Positions 1 through 12,700 of a DNA stretch of 64,000 nt are shown here, piece after piece. The stretch comes from Stichopus chloronotus (Eukaryota > Echinodermata > Holothuroidea > Aspidochirotida > Stichopodidae): the NCBI GenBank assembly GCA_021234535.1, contig CM037843.1:3242820-3306819 (forward strand), in the 5' to 3' direction. The notes under the pieces are model-generated. The model was not told the DNA's origin, did no database searches, and saw nothing but the letters and a program-made list of their open reading frames with translations. Numbering within the stretch: position 1 is the stretch's first letter; every line of letters begins with the position of its first letter. The position numbers and the translations under genes were made by a program.

Positions 1-660
1 ACCTCTTTCATGTTTTAATGTCTCATATTCTGCAAAACATTGAAGTTTGTATAGAAGAAAGAAAATGTCTATGACCATCTTTATGAATTCTTGTTTCCTG
101 CCACTGTCATGTTGTTTGGACATTGCTTATTGCATTGTCACTTCAGATAGTTAGCAATGTCCCGAGAACATCCTGTTTTGAAAGGTCTCTTATGGAACAG
201 AATGATAATACATGTTGTAATATATGCTCTCGTTTTTGTAATGGTGGCCTGCTCATGTAAGCTCATCTAGCTTCTTGCAGATCTCCACCACTTCCTTTCA
301 TATCTCACACTCTTTAATTAATGTGTTTACTTGGAAGTGGAAATTTAATGTACATAAAGTGGCAACTTAAAGTTCAGTGGGCGTGCTGTGAGGTTGCTGA
401 ACTCATCAAATATGTTAGATACAGACTAATTTGCAATACAATTTTGATACCCCAGTGAATCACATAACAGTATTTATTTAAAAAAAGAAGAATTATGCTG
501 GTGTAAACTCTAAAAACATTTGAGAAGATACCTGTGTACACGACTAGAGGTAAAAGCAATACCTCAGTAGAATATCTAATATGCTATTGAAAATTTGTCT
601 TTTTGCAGTAATGATTCTTAATTAATAATTGTTTCACTCTGGGAATGTTGTGCTTGGCAG
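1..660 (+). other. Intron of POMT2 (3' part)
   Basis: AT-rich intronic sequence ending in the acceptor TGCTTGGCAG just before 661. I searched for the preceding exon, which in this family encodes the DVHPPLGK region, and did not find it here. No repeat or RNA gene was recognised. Confidence 0.8.
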
Positions 661-765
661 ATGCTTATTGGCCTAGCTGGACATCTGACTGGCTACGATG
701 GATCCTTCACATTTGAAACTCCTGGCACAAAGTACGAAGATGTAAACTACATGGGCATGAGAGTG
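661..765 (+). CDS. POMT2: POMT2 exon, visible exon 1 (residues 1-35)
   Basis: Thirty-five codons, phase 0 on both sides, donor GTACGT. It encodes [14 protein letters not shown] followed by [12 protein letters not shown], a strongly conserved POMT2 stretch that directly follows the first luminal loop. The ATG at its first base is an internal Met of the family (KMLIGLAG in vertebrates), not the start codon; the real start is upstream of the window. Confidence 0.95.
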
Positions 766-3700
766 GTACGTTACTGTATGATTTGAAGTAAAGTTTTACT
801 TGGAAAGTCATTGATTTTTGCAGAAACAGAGGTAAGGAGGTTGATGCACTGTAGAAATTTGTGCTGAGTTTAATGTCTGATCATAAACATATTTCAATGC
901 ACACTTTACAAACCAATTATCCAGGATTTTGTCATAGTGTGGGCGCCGATAAATTGTCACATGAGGAGGGGTGCAGGGGATATCCCCTCCCTTTTGAGAA
1001 AATCCAATTTAAATTCAACGCATTTACGCAAACTGTCAAATAAATTTCCCCTACACCAGTATTTCAAGACATTGATATTTTAAAGATGCTCAACATTCGA
1101 ACCATTCAATACCTCTCTCTTTTCATTCAAAACAGCTTTGTGCCACTCTAGGATCCCTGATTGTACCCTTGGTTTATCTGATCGTTTTAGAGTGGTCTTT
1201 CTCAGTGACTGCAGCTGCCCTGGCTTCAATGTTTGTTATATTTGGTAAGCCCTAGTTACTCTGCTGCAAATTTTTTAATTGGTTTGCTGCTTTTATTCCA
1301 TGACAGTGCTGCGTATGTGTTCCTCTTGCTTTTTAAACAAAGTGTTGAAGTGACTGACTTCTTGACTTAACGTTTGTTTGTTTTTTTTGGGGGGGGCAAT
1401 GCTTGTATTTCACATGTGATGCAGAAAGTGTCTTGTTGAAAAAATGAATTCCAGGCAGAAACTGTTTACTTTGTATTAAAATTAAGGGACAGTTAGATAA
1501 AAAAAAATTTTAGAAACTCCTAGTGGGTCAATGAGACCAGTAAGGTTTTTTCTAAGAAAACTACGGTAGCAAACAAATTCTCACAGCTTCATAAAGGAAA
1601 ATGAAACTTTGGGAATATCTGTATCAAATATGAAGCAAAAGTGTTTGGCAAACAAAATAAAAAGTTTTATCCAAAATATTGTTTTCCTTTCTAAGTTATA
1701 CACATTGGAAATTCAGAGGTGGGTGTGGCCCTTTTTGCTTAATTGAATGTAAACAGACATGAGTAAGTCAAATTATGATGTCTCATAATGCTTGATAGCA
1801 GGAATGTCATCTCATCTCTGTTTTCTTTACGTGTAGTATTTTATGGATGCACATGCACTTAAACACAATTTGTGCTGGATAACTGATGTGTAACATGCAT
1901 ATTAATACTTTGATTTGAACGTATGCATAATTGTTAGAATTAATTTAAAATAAATTTCGAAGAACAACTTTTCACCTACAAGTGTTCAGGTTATGTGATA
2001 TTTCATCACTATCTCATATTGGCAGTAAACTGATTCTATGAACTTTCAAATTGCAATATGTTGGAAAGTAATTAAGGTATTAAAGCAAAATTTGGGGATG
2101 TTGTTCCCCCTATGACAATCTCTTCCGTGACAGTAATGTTTCATTTTCAGTAGTTCTGACTTTTGTTCTCCTTTTAGATAAGGGTAGGTGCTACAAACTG
2201 CAGTGATTTTACTAGGGATTTGTAAAATATGTTATGGAGTGAGGGATGTTTGTATTTTAAGGATTCCTTCCTTAAAATACATGCGGCATGAAAAACACAT
2301 TTTGGAGTAATGACCGAGGTAATCATTAAAGATGTTGAAAGAAGCCACAATTTTCATGAAAATCCATCAAAAATTGACCATTTTGCATACAAATTCCAGT
2401 TTTACAATCGCAATTGCATAAGTAAGCTAAATGTGCAAATTTGTGACATCCAAGGAACTCACTTGATATGATTTATTTTTATCCTCTGTTTATTTAATCT
2501 GTACTTCAAGGACAATTGAGAATTTTATATATCTTGATGGTTTGTTTTGGAAGCATATGTTGCCTTCTTTATAATATTGATATCACTTACCAATGTGAAA
2601 CCCAATAATTAAACAAGAGATAATATAAAAAGGGCCTAACGAAAGAAATACTGACACTGCGCAACAGTCTACATCATTTGCATTGCATTTTCATCAAACT
2701 TTGAAAAGCCATATCTCAACAATGGAGACAGATATAAACACAATTCCATCAGATTATTATTAAGGGTTTCACTCTTCAACACCTGAAAGGAGCTAGCTCT
2801 TTTCTAGATGCATGTCACTCAGTCTTTAATTTTTTCACTTGTTTCTGAAATTGGTGTCACACTCATTTCAGTACTTACTTTACAGCCATTGCTGTGCCAT
2901 AAACTAAGTATTGAAATGAGTGTGACACCAGTATCTGTGACTTTGTTTACTTCTTTTAATGCACTGTATAACCATAACCTTGAATGGTGGGGGGGGGGGC
3001 TTGAAGTCATGGCACAAAAGACAGGCTTATTCTTCAATGGCACAGTGAGACAAAACAAAAGAAATTAGATTCTAGTAAAAAACTATTACTATCTGTCCCC
3101 ATTTGCTATGGGTTCCTTCCTTCCAGTGCTTTTTCTGCTGTAATGTTTAATTTCAACTAATATATCCTTTGTTTTTCAGATACCGGCACCTTGACTTTAT
3201 CCCAGTACATTCTCTTAGATCCTATTCTTATGTTCTTTATAATTGCCTCTGTGTTTGCACTGGTCAAATTCCAGTCACATCGTACCAGGCCTTTTAAATG
3301 TCTATGGTGGTTTTGGATGACCATGACGGGGTTGTTTCTGGCGTGTGCTTTCAGGTGAGTGTCTGGTAATTATATTCAGTGAGTGATGTGAATTCCCCTT
3401 CCATTTGGTTGAATCTATGATTGTTATCACTCAAGTTGTTTTAGGTGAATAGAGAATTGTTTAGGAATGTGAGTTTGATTTTCTACTTTGACTGGAACCA
3501 AAGTAATGTTTACTCACATGTTCTAAAGTGTGGATGGTGTTTGTAATTACAATGTGTTTTGTGGACTTTTACATTGTGGAAATAAAATACATGCACTCAG
3601 CTGGATGTGTGAGTTTCCTCTTGGATGCCATGAACATAGATGTCAATGCCATTAAATAGTAACACTTCTGTGTACTTTGAAATCCAGCACTTAATCATTT

Positions 3701-6700
3701 GTTCTTGTTTAAAGGAGGCTGTGCAATAGGAGGAGTGTTGGCAGAGATTTGGTCATATGCTATCATTTTGAATACTGTCAATATATTAAAGAAAGATTAG
3801 GAAGCTGTAAGTTTCAAGGAGTAAACTCTCCTTGGATCAGAGTTCATTGAACATCTACTTCTCTGTTTGTTTTTTCTCCTCAGTGTCAAGTTTGTGGGTT
3901 TGTTTGTTATCCTTTTCGCTGGAGTTCATACAGCATGGGATCTGTGGGGATTACTGGCAGATTTAGCATTATCAAAGGTTAGTTTACAACAGTGGTACTC
4001 ATGAAATGGGAATTCCTGAAAAGATGTGGAAAATGATATGCATGTGTATATGCGATTTGATTTTGCAAGATCAACAGTATTCTAAGACACTCATGCAGCC
4101 TCTGTGTAATTAAGTCATCTTTGAGTTTATGCATCATATTGTTTAAGTCAGGTGTTTTTTTGGGGGGGATATATGTTTTACTCTACCTCCTTTTTGTATC
4201 ATGATGAAGAGCAGCAAATATCATGTCCATTTCCTTTGAGTTGATACATCATTTTGTTTAAGTCAGGTGTTTTTTTTGGGGGGGGGGTTAAATTTAGAGA
4301 TATGTTGTACTCTACCTCCTTTCTGTAACATGATGAAGAGCAGCAAATATAAGGCCCATTTACTGTTGTACAGTATCCTTTCCATGTATGTTATCTCTCA
4401 ATTTATAGCTCCACATAAATGATCTCAGTTAGTTCTTGTGACCCTATAAACCAAACCCCATCTTTTGATCTAACCAGTACAATCACGCCAAAGAAATGAA
4501 CATAGCTCAATCCATTTAAGAAAGGAATAAAAGAAGGAAAAATTTTTTACTGAATCTTTTGCAGAGTCAAAAAAAAGTCAGTGTGTGGTGAACATGTGCA
4601 GACATTATGGTACACATAGCAGATGAAATATTGGCTCTGATATGAATGCTAACAGCATTACAGTATCATGAACAACATATGTAATAAATTGAAGGAAATT
4701 TCTGGCACCAAAATTGGGAAGTTAGTGTATGGGAGTGTATCTGTACATTAATGTCGTAGGAGGTACAAGGTTACATTAAACTGTGTGTGTGTCTTTAGTT
4801 TAACATTCCAAACAGCGAGTTTGATCGTTTTATCGATATTCTTTTTGAATCTGTAAGGTCACTCTGCTTCAACATTTATTGGCAAGATGCCTCTGTCTCA
4901 TCGTCATTCCAGCTGTGCTGTATGTCACATTCTTTGCTGTTCATTTACATATTTTGAATCAAAGGTGAGTGGTTCCCAGATGACGACCATTTCCGTGTTT
5001 GGTTGAAAGGTGGATGGTGACAGGAAGGGGTGGAAAAAGTGCACCTTTTGGGGCAATTTGCTGCATATAAATCCACCAGTGTTAAAGAATTGCACCATGA
5101 CTGCATTTAATGCCAGAGAGAGAGATGAACGGATGGATGAATTGATGGATGGATGGATGAATTGATGGATGGATGGATGAATTGATGGATGGATGGATGA
5201 ATTGATGGATGGACAAATTGATGGATGAATGAATTGTTGGATGAATTGATGAATGGATGGATGGATGAATTGATGGATGGATGGATGAATGGATGGATGG
5301 ATGGATGAATTGATGGATGGATGGATGAATTGATGGATGGATGGATGAATTGATGGATGGATGGATGAATTGATGGATGGATGGATGAATTGATGGATGG
5401 AGTAATGTTGTAGATTTCTTTGATGGAATGTATAATGATGCCAGTGTGATTTAGATTTGTCTCTCTGAAATCTGCTTCTTTAATTCTCCAAATTTCTTTT
5501 GCAGTCACTTCACTCCTGTTGTAGCAGATTTTTCACGTCATTGTAGCATTTGTTTATTGATAATATATTAGCTGTCAGCAGTCTTTAAAGTGGGGTTGTT
5601 TACGGTAATAAGAACTTGGCCTCTTTGCATTGTAGATGAGGCTAATGCCGCCTCAAAATTTATTGCAGATTCATGTGATGTCATTACCTCAGTGGAAGAG
5701 GATTAATTTTTGTGACACAAAATTCCCCTCCTTTGCCTCCTACTTTCAAAGGCAAGAACACATTTCCCACATTGTGGTCCTATCTGGACATCTAGTTTTC
5801 ATCACCCTAAGAAAACCCAAATGTAACAAACAAAACTTAATATTTATGATTATATGTTTATCATTTTATTTGTCTCTGCAGTGGCCCTGGTGATGGCTTT
5901 TTCAGTTCTGGATTTCAATCAAAGTTAGTGGGAAACAATCTTTACAACATCTCCATGCCCGAGAGTAAGATTGTTTTAAAATATCTTTTACTTAAATTTT
6001 GTGCTTTATCCATGAACATCCCCACGGTGATTTAATCAGGTGATAAGAGAATCTATGAATCTCTGTGTTTGACTTTTAAGGGCATCCTTTTCAGGCTGAC
6101 AGTCACTATTAATTCTGCAAGAGCATTCCTATGTAGCTTAAATGTTTGTCATTCAGAATGATGTTGCTCTCAAACAGGCTTGGAAGTGAAGACATGTACA
6201 TGTTTTTGTATTTTCAATGCTGTGGACATTTTGTTGTGATTTAAAGAGTTTCAAGAGTTTGCAAGAGTGAGAATGTTTCCAAGAGCCACTTGGCCATTGT
6301 CTGCTTTAAGCAAATAATGATTGAAACAAAAGTGGTTTGACTTTGACATTGTTTTGTAGACAATCAATCATGCCGCTTCATCCTCATTTACTTAAAAAAC
6401 TATTTCCCGCTAAAATTTGGTTGTTTTGTAGCAGACTGTATTGTCAGCTGTCTCTCCAGGATGCCACCTAATGACCTTTATCTGTAGTGCACAAGAGTAT
6501 TTCATTGCCTCGTGGAAAATTCTACACTGGCTCGTTGCTACCTATGCCATAGGTAACATCAATAGAACTGATCAGTTCTGCCAGTTTCTAGCAAAGTTGG
6601 GATGAGGAAACATACCCTTCATTGAACAGAATTCTTACATTCAAAACGATGCAGCAATTTTGTACGTGTAGGTCTAACATTACCTACTTCAAAGTAATTC

Positions 6701-9700
6701 AGGAATGCGCAATTTCAAATTGCCATTAGTACCCCAAGAGTGTTGTCATTTTTGTTGACCTACATGTGCCTATAAGAGGGTGCCTTTAGTCACATTTGGT
6801 GCTCATAAATCTTCAAGTCTTATTCGGGTTGGAATGCTTTGCCTTGAACCAAGTTTGAATTGAATATCTCATCATATAATTTCCTTTCTTCATTCTTGAG
6901 ACAAATTTTTGTTCTCAGGTTGGCCTGGTGATTGAAATGTCTAAAACTTGCTAAAAGCAGATTTTGTGTGTCAAAGGTCACCATCAATGAAATACCTTGA
7001 ACCAAACTATAAAGCACGTTGAAAATCTCCTGATCATTTTAGCATGACAGAATGTTGGAAAGTGGTCTACTGGAAAAAAGTAACAAAATCTAAATGAGCA
7101 CTTAGGTTGTCCTGCTTAACAATTAAATTTCAGCTAATACCATCTGAGAAAATACAGTGAGTGACAGCTTCTTTTAAAAAAAAAAACACTTCCACATTTT
7201 CTATCTGTTAATTTGGATATTAAACATCAAAGTTTAATGTAGAGGTATAGTTTTAATGTTAAGGCACCAGATTCCTTGCAAAGCTGTGCCAATGTATGCA
7301 TGTGTGGTAGTGTGTACCGCAACTGAAAGCTGTGACATTCTTTTTCCTACCCGCAGAGGTTGCCTATGGCTCCGTAATTACTCTCAAGAACCATCGAGCA
7401 GCTGGAGGGTTGCTCCACTCTCATCCTCATCTCTATCCCGAGGGATTTGGTGCGCAGCAGCAGCAGGTTTGTACCACCAAACTTTATTCAGATCAAAGGT
7501 CAAGCAAGTCATTTTTCTGATTTAAGGCAAGTGCCTCAGGATTCTTACAAACATCGGTCGTCCCGTGATTATTCTGATAAAATTTCGGTGAAACTATAAA
7601 AAAAAATTGAGTGAAAAATGTTGAACATGGAAAAAGCTCTATGTGAATCTCTTGAAACAACTTGTGTGATCTTCTTTCAAAATTTACTATTTGCCTCTTT
7701 TATTTCCATGCTGTGTGAGTGAGAACAAGATCAATATCCAGAGTCATTCAGTAAATTTTGCTCTTAAATTTTGAAACAACAGTTTAATGAGTTATTACGA
7801 ACAATTTCTCACTCGCATCCTAAATGTTGCAGGTAACAGCCTATGCATACAAAGATGAAAACAACTTGTGGTTATTGAAAAAGTACGTTGATGGGGAGGA
7901 ACCCATCGTGGGTGATGCACAAACTGTGGAATTGGTGAGAAATGGAGACTTTGTGTACCTTGAACATGTCAGGTGAGTCATTTCCATGGCAACAGTTTTA
8001 ATTTCAATCTACTGAAGTATTCTGTACATGGATACATACAAATGACTCTTCTCTGAGATATATCCCTATGGGACAAAATAGCCAGGTTCATGTTGCAATT
8101 TGCAACCCATCAAGACCCAGTTGTGATTCCGATTTATGAAAGCTTTGCAATAGTTGTGACTGAATATTTTATCTGGTCCTATCTGACAAGTTGAATTCTC
8201 ACCCAAGTTGTTTGAAGCGAAAGCCACAAGTTTGCTTACATTTGCTCTGCATGCCGAGGGTGCCATACTTGCTCATATTCATCAGTGTAACCTTTGCAGC
8301 AGGTATGAATAATGTGTTAAAAGTTTGTGACTTATGTAACCATCATATCAACATTTATGTAGCATCTGCTTACCAAAATGGGTTGACTGTTAACCATTGA
8401 CTTGTAAAGCCAAACATTCTCTTGCATGCTTCATGCAAACCAATGATAATGCACCACTTAGTGTTGCCAGCACACAACTCCCCCCTCCCTTCAACATTGT
8501 TTCATCCCACTATGACTGAAACTGAGCTATCCCCGCAGGTTGACTCCAAAGATTTTGAAGTAGTCTGTTACAACATCAAAGTAATAGTTTAATTCCAATT
8601 ATAAGTCCCTTTTTAATTTCTATGTAAGAGAAACCTATGCGATTGTGATTGCGTGCATGTGCGTGTATGCGTGCCCTTTTTTTTGGGTGGGATCGAGGAT
8701 TTTAGGTCCTCTGCAGAAAATTCAATAGATTTCTCCGGTCCTCTCAAGATCAACAATAGAGAGTCTATTGTTAAGGTTAGGCGTGAGGAAGAAAAAAACA
8801 AAAGAAAGCACAATGAGGTCCTCGTAATGAATGGAAAACAAAATTGTGTGTGTGCGTGTTTGTGACACTTAGCTTGTGTGCACAATATCTCCCGATGGGA
8901 ATGATGGATGCTCTTCATATTTGGCATGAGGGTTTATCATATTGAGAAGAAGAATCCTAATGTTTTTGGTAGATGTCAAAGGTCATCTGGGGTCACAACA
9001 GGTCAAATACTTAAAATTATGTGCATGTGATACCTCCAGGTAGGAATGATTGATACTCTTCATACTTGGTTTGTAGCTTTGTCATATTGAGAGGAAGTAC
9101 CCTATTGTTTTTGGTGGAGGTCAAAGGTCATCTGGGGTCACCAGAGGTCAGATACTGAAAATCTTGTGCACATGGTATCTCCAGTTAGGAATGATGCATA
9201 CTCATCATATGTGGTATGTCTACTTGTCATATTAAAAGAAAGAACTGAAATGTGTTTTGTGGATGTCAAAGGTCATTTGGGTCACCAGAGGTCAAATACT
9301 GAAAACCTTGTGCACGCAATATTCCAGGTAAGAATGATGGATACTCTTCATACTTAGTACATAGATTTGCCATATAGAGAGAAAGAACCTCATTGTTTTT
9401 GTGGAGGTCGAAGGTCATCTGGGGTCAACTGGGGTCAAGTTGTTAAAACTTTGTAAACACAGTATCTCAAGAAGGGAAGCTTGGACAGATCTCATATTTG
9501 GTATGTAGGTGTACCACATTTAGCAGAAGAAGCGTATTGTTTTTGTAGAGGTCAAAGGTCATTTGGGGTCAACAGAGGTCAAATTTTTAAATCCTTGTAA
9601 ACATGATATCTCAAGAAGGGAAGCTTGGACAGATCTCATGTGTAGTACGTAGGTGTACCACATTTAGTAGTGGATTCCTGTTATTTTCAGTGGAGGTTAA

Positions 9701-12700
9701 AGGTTATTTGGGGTCAACAGGGGTCCAGGTGTGGAAACCTTGTAATAACATTGTTTCAAGAGGGAAATCTTGGACAGATCCCATATTTAGTATACAGGTG
9801 TAACTCATTAGTATACAAGAATTCTGTTGTCTTTGGTAAGGGTTGAAGGTCACATGATTTCTTCGAAACATATCTCAAGGAGGGAAGCTTTAACAGATGT
9901 CAGATTCAGTATGTATTTGTATCTCATTGAGTACAAGAACCTTTTAGTTCTTAGTGGAGGTTGAAGGTCATGAATTGAAGTCAACATGGATCAAATTGTG
10001 AAAACTTTATGGACATGATTTCAAAGAAGGAAGCTTGTACAGATCTCATAATTTATATAAAGCATAGGTATTTTGGAACACATCCTAATGCTGTAATGTC
10101 AGACTCAGGAGAAAAATGCTTGTAACTGGATCATCAAAACTACAATGCATTTGTGCATTCTGGTTAAGTATTGAAAACTGTTTGACTCTGTATTATTGGC
10201 CCTTGACTTAAACAGTGTTACATTGGGGTTTTCAGGCAGAATTTCATGGTTCTGATGCTACAATGTAAGTATAACAATAGACAAAGAGATATCACCTGGC
10301 ATGGATAGAAATCAAGAGTTTAAAAGTCTTTTATTTTACTTCATCTTCAAAGAAATATATCTGAGGCTGCACTAAGTGATGTGTGCTGTCTAACATATTC
10401 AGATGTTCTCTAATCAGATCATCTTAAAACCACACCAGACATGTAAACTTCCTGTCAGTAGTAATAACATTTATGTGGCTCCATGTCTACAAGGTAAAGT
10501 AAGGGGTTAACATTAGACCTACTTGGAATAGTTACTCATATTCACCGGAGCAAACAGAGGATGGTGATGAGTAACAAGATCCGTGTAAATAAACATGGGG
10601 TACAACTGTTTACTATGATTCTTGAGTGAACATGTGGAATTCATGGAATTCAAGCAATAGGGGGCAAGTAGGACTAGGAAATGGTTGACCAGTAATATCT
10701 TGGAAATGGAAAGTAAATTAGAACAGAAAGTCATTAATCTTAAGAAGAAAAAGCATGCATATGCAATTAAAGTAATATATAGAGATTGTGACTTTACACT
10801 ACATAATACCAATTAATGAAATAATGTGAAGAAGCTGATTCTCAGTTTTTGCTTATCGATGTATTAATTGCTTAACAGTCAACCCAGTTTAAGACATTGC
10901 AATTTTAATAAGTTGGAAACTTAAATCACTCAAAAATGTGCCATAAGCAATTAAAAAAAATTCCTCATGTGCAATACAATGATACAACTAATACAAAGAC
11001 CACCTATTTTGTGAAGTGTCATTGCCACTTGGCACTTATTTATAAGTTTTTCTTTACCAGAACATTAGAGGACCAGTGAAAATATTCATTTGCAACAATT
11101 GTGGAGCTTACGTACGGGAAACTGAATCGCACCTTGGCTTTTGTGGGTGATAAATTGCTATGCAAACCTAGTATTTTGTTCCTTGCATTACAGAAGCTAC
11201 TGTTATTTATGGCCAGATGAATCAAGCAACAACTCTAAATGATTATTAAATCCAATCGATTCATGAGTGTGACAAAGGTTTCTAAATCACTTTAATTAAC
11301 CGAGTAGGCTATGAAAAGGAAGTAATTGTGATTGTACACAGCAGTCATTGTTTACATGTGTGAGGCCAGGTTAAATAGCATGTTTTTGTAAGTGAAAATT
11401 ACTAGAGTTAAATCACACATTCAGTTTGACTCTGAGAGAAAGTTTGTTGTATGTTTTAATACTTTGTCATATGAAAGATATTTTTATCACACATTTCTGA
11501 TGCCTCACTGGAGGCAGAAAGAGTCTGGACAACATTGATGGCATTTCTTTAGCCATGAGCAAACTTAGAGGTAAATATTTGTCAGAAGAAGGGAGAGGGG
11601 AATGTAATATTTGTTTTGACTGTTGAAAGAATTAAAGGGCAGGATTGTTCTCGCTAATGGGCTCATTGGTACACTGTGAAAAATGTATGTTGACAGAGTT
11701 AGACACAACATTTGTGGACTGAGCAGCAATTAAAATATAGATAAACATCAGACAAGTAATATCAAAGCATATGAACCCAGGTCAGCTGTTTTTACAAGTT
11801 GGATAATCATATATCCTAAAGTTTTCTTTCTAATATCAGCAAGGAATCAGTGAGTTAGTTGATTCTACATTCTGTCTCACCCTGCAGCACCCGCCGAAAC
11901 CTTCACAGCCACAACGAGCGAGCACCTCTCTCCGTCAACCACCAACAGGTCACATGTTATGGAGAGGTGAGTCCAGCATGGACAAATTCATCATTTTTGG
12001 TTTCAATAGAAAAGAAACCTATGCTGCCATGATTGCATGTGTTTGTGCATTTATGTGTTTGTGATGCTCAGCTTGTTATCACGATATCTCAAGAAGAGAC
12101 ATTCAGACAGCTCTCAAACTTGGTACTAGATGTCCCAATTTGAGAGGAAGAACCCTATTTTGGTGGGGGTTAAAGGTCATCTGAGGTCACCAGAGGTCAA
12201 ACACTGAAAATATTGTTAGCACCATATCTCAAGATACGAATCATGGGAACTTTACATGTTTAGCATGTAAATGTATCACATTAAATAGAAGAAGCTTATT
12301 GTTTTTTGTGGAGGTCAAAGATCATCCAAGGTCATCAGAGGTCAAACATTGAAAAACTTTGTTAACACAATATCCCAAGCTGGGCATCATGAAAACTTTT
12401 AATGTGAATTTATTATATCAAGTAGAAGAAGTACATTTTTTCTGGTGGAGGTTAAAGGTCATCTGAGGTCACCAGAAGTCAAACAATGAAAATCTTGTTA
12501 ACACAATATCTCAAGATAAACTTAATAGTTAGCAAGATAGTGCATTACATCAAGTAGAAGAACACCAGAGATCAAACACTGAAAAAGGTTGTTAACATCA
12601 TTTCTCCAGATACGAATCATGGAACCTTTGATAGTTAGTGTGTGAATGTGTTGTATCAAATAGAAGAACCCTGTTGTTTTTGGTTTGGGTCAATGGTCAT

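Larger units (their letters stand above)
7973..11887 (+). other. POMT2 intron, 3915 bp, rich in repeats
   Basis: It holds a minus-oriented copy of a dispersed repeat (8085-8255), a large composite element with ~145-bp tandem monomers (8625-10180), then mostly unique AT-rich sequence with a plus-oriented copy of the same dispersed repeat (10905-11170). The acceptor is TGTCTCACCCTGCAG. Confidence 0.85.

Noticed and set aside
661..663. ATG at the first base of visible exon 1 as a start codon
   Set aside because: It sits right at a splice acceptor, and the family has this Met internally after a ~110-residue N-terminus.
5107..5508. 133-codon minus-strand ORF rich in Ile-His-Pro-Ser
   Set aside because: Translation of the GATG minisatellite.
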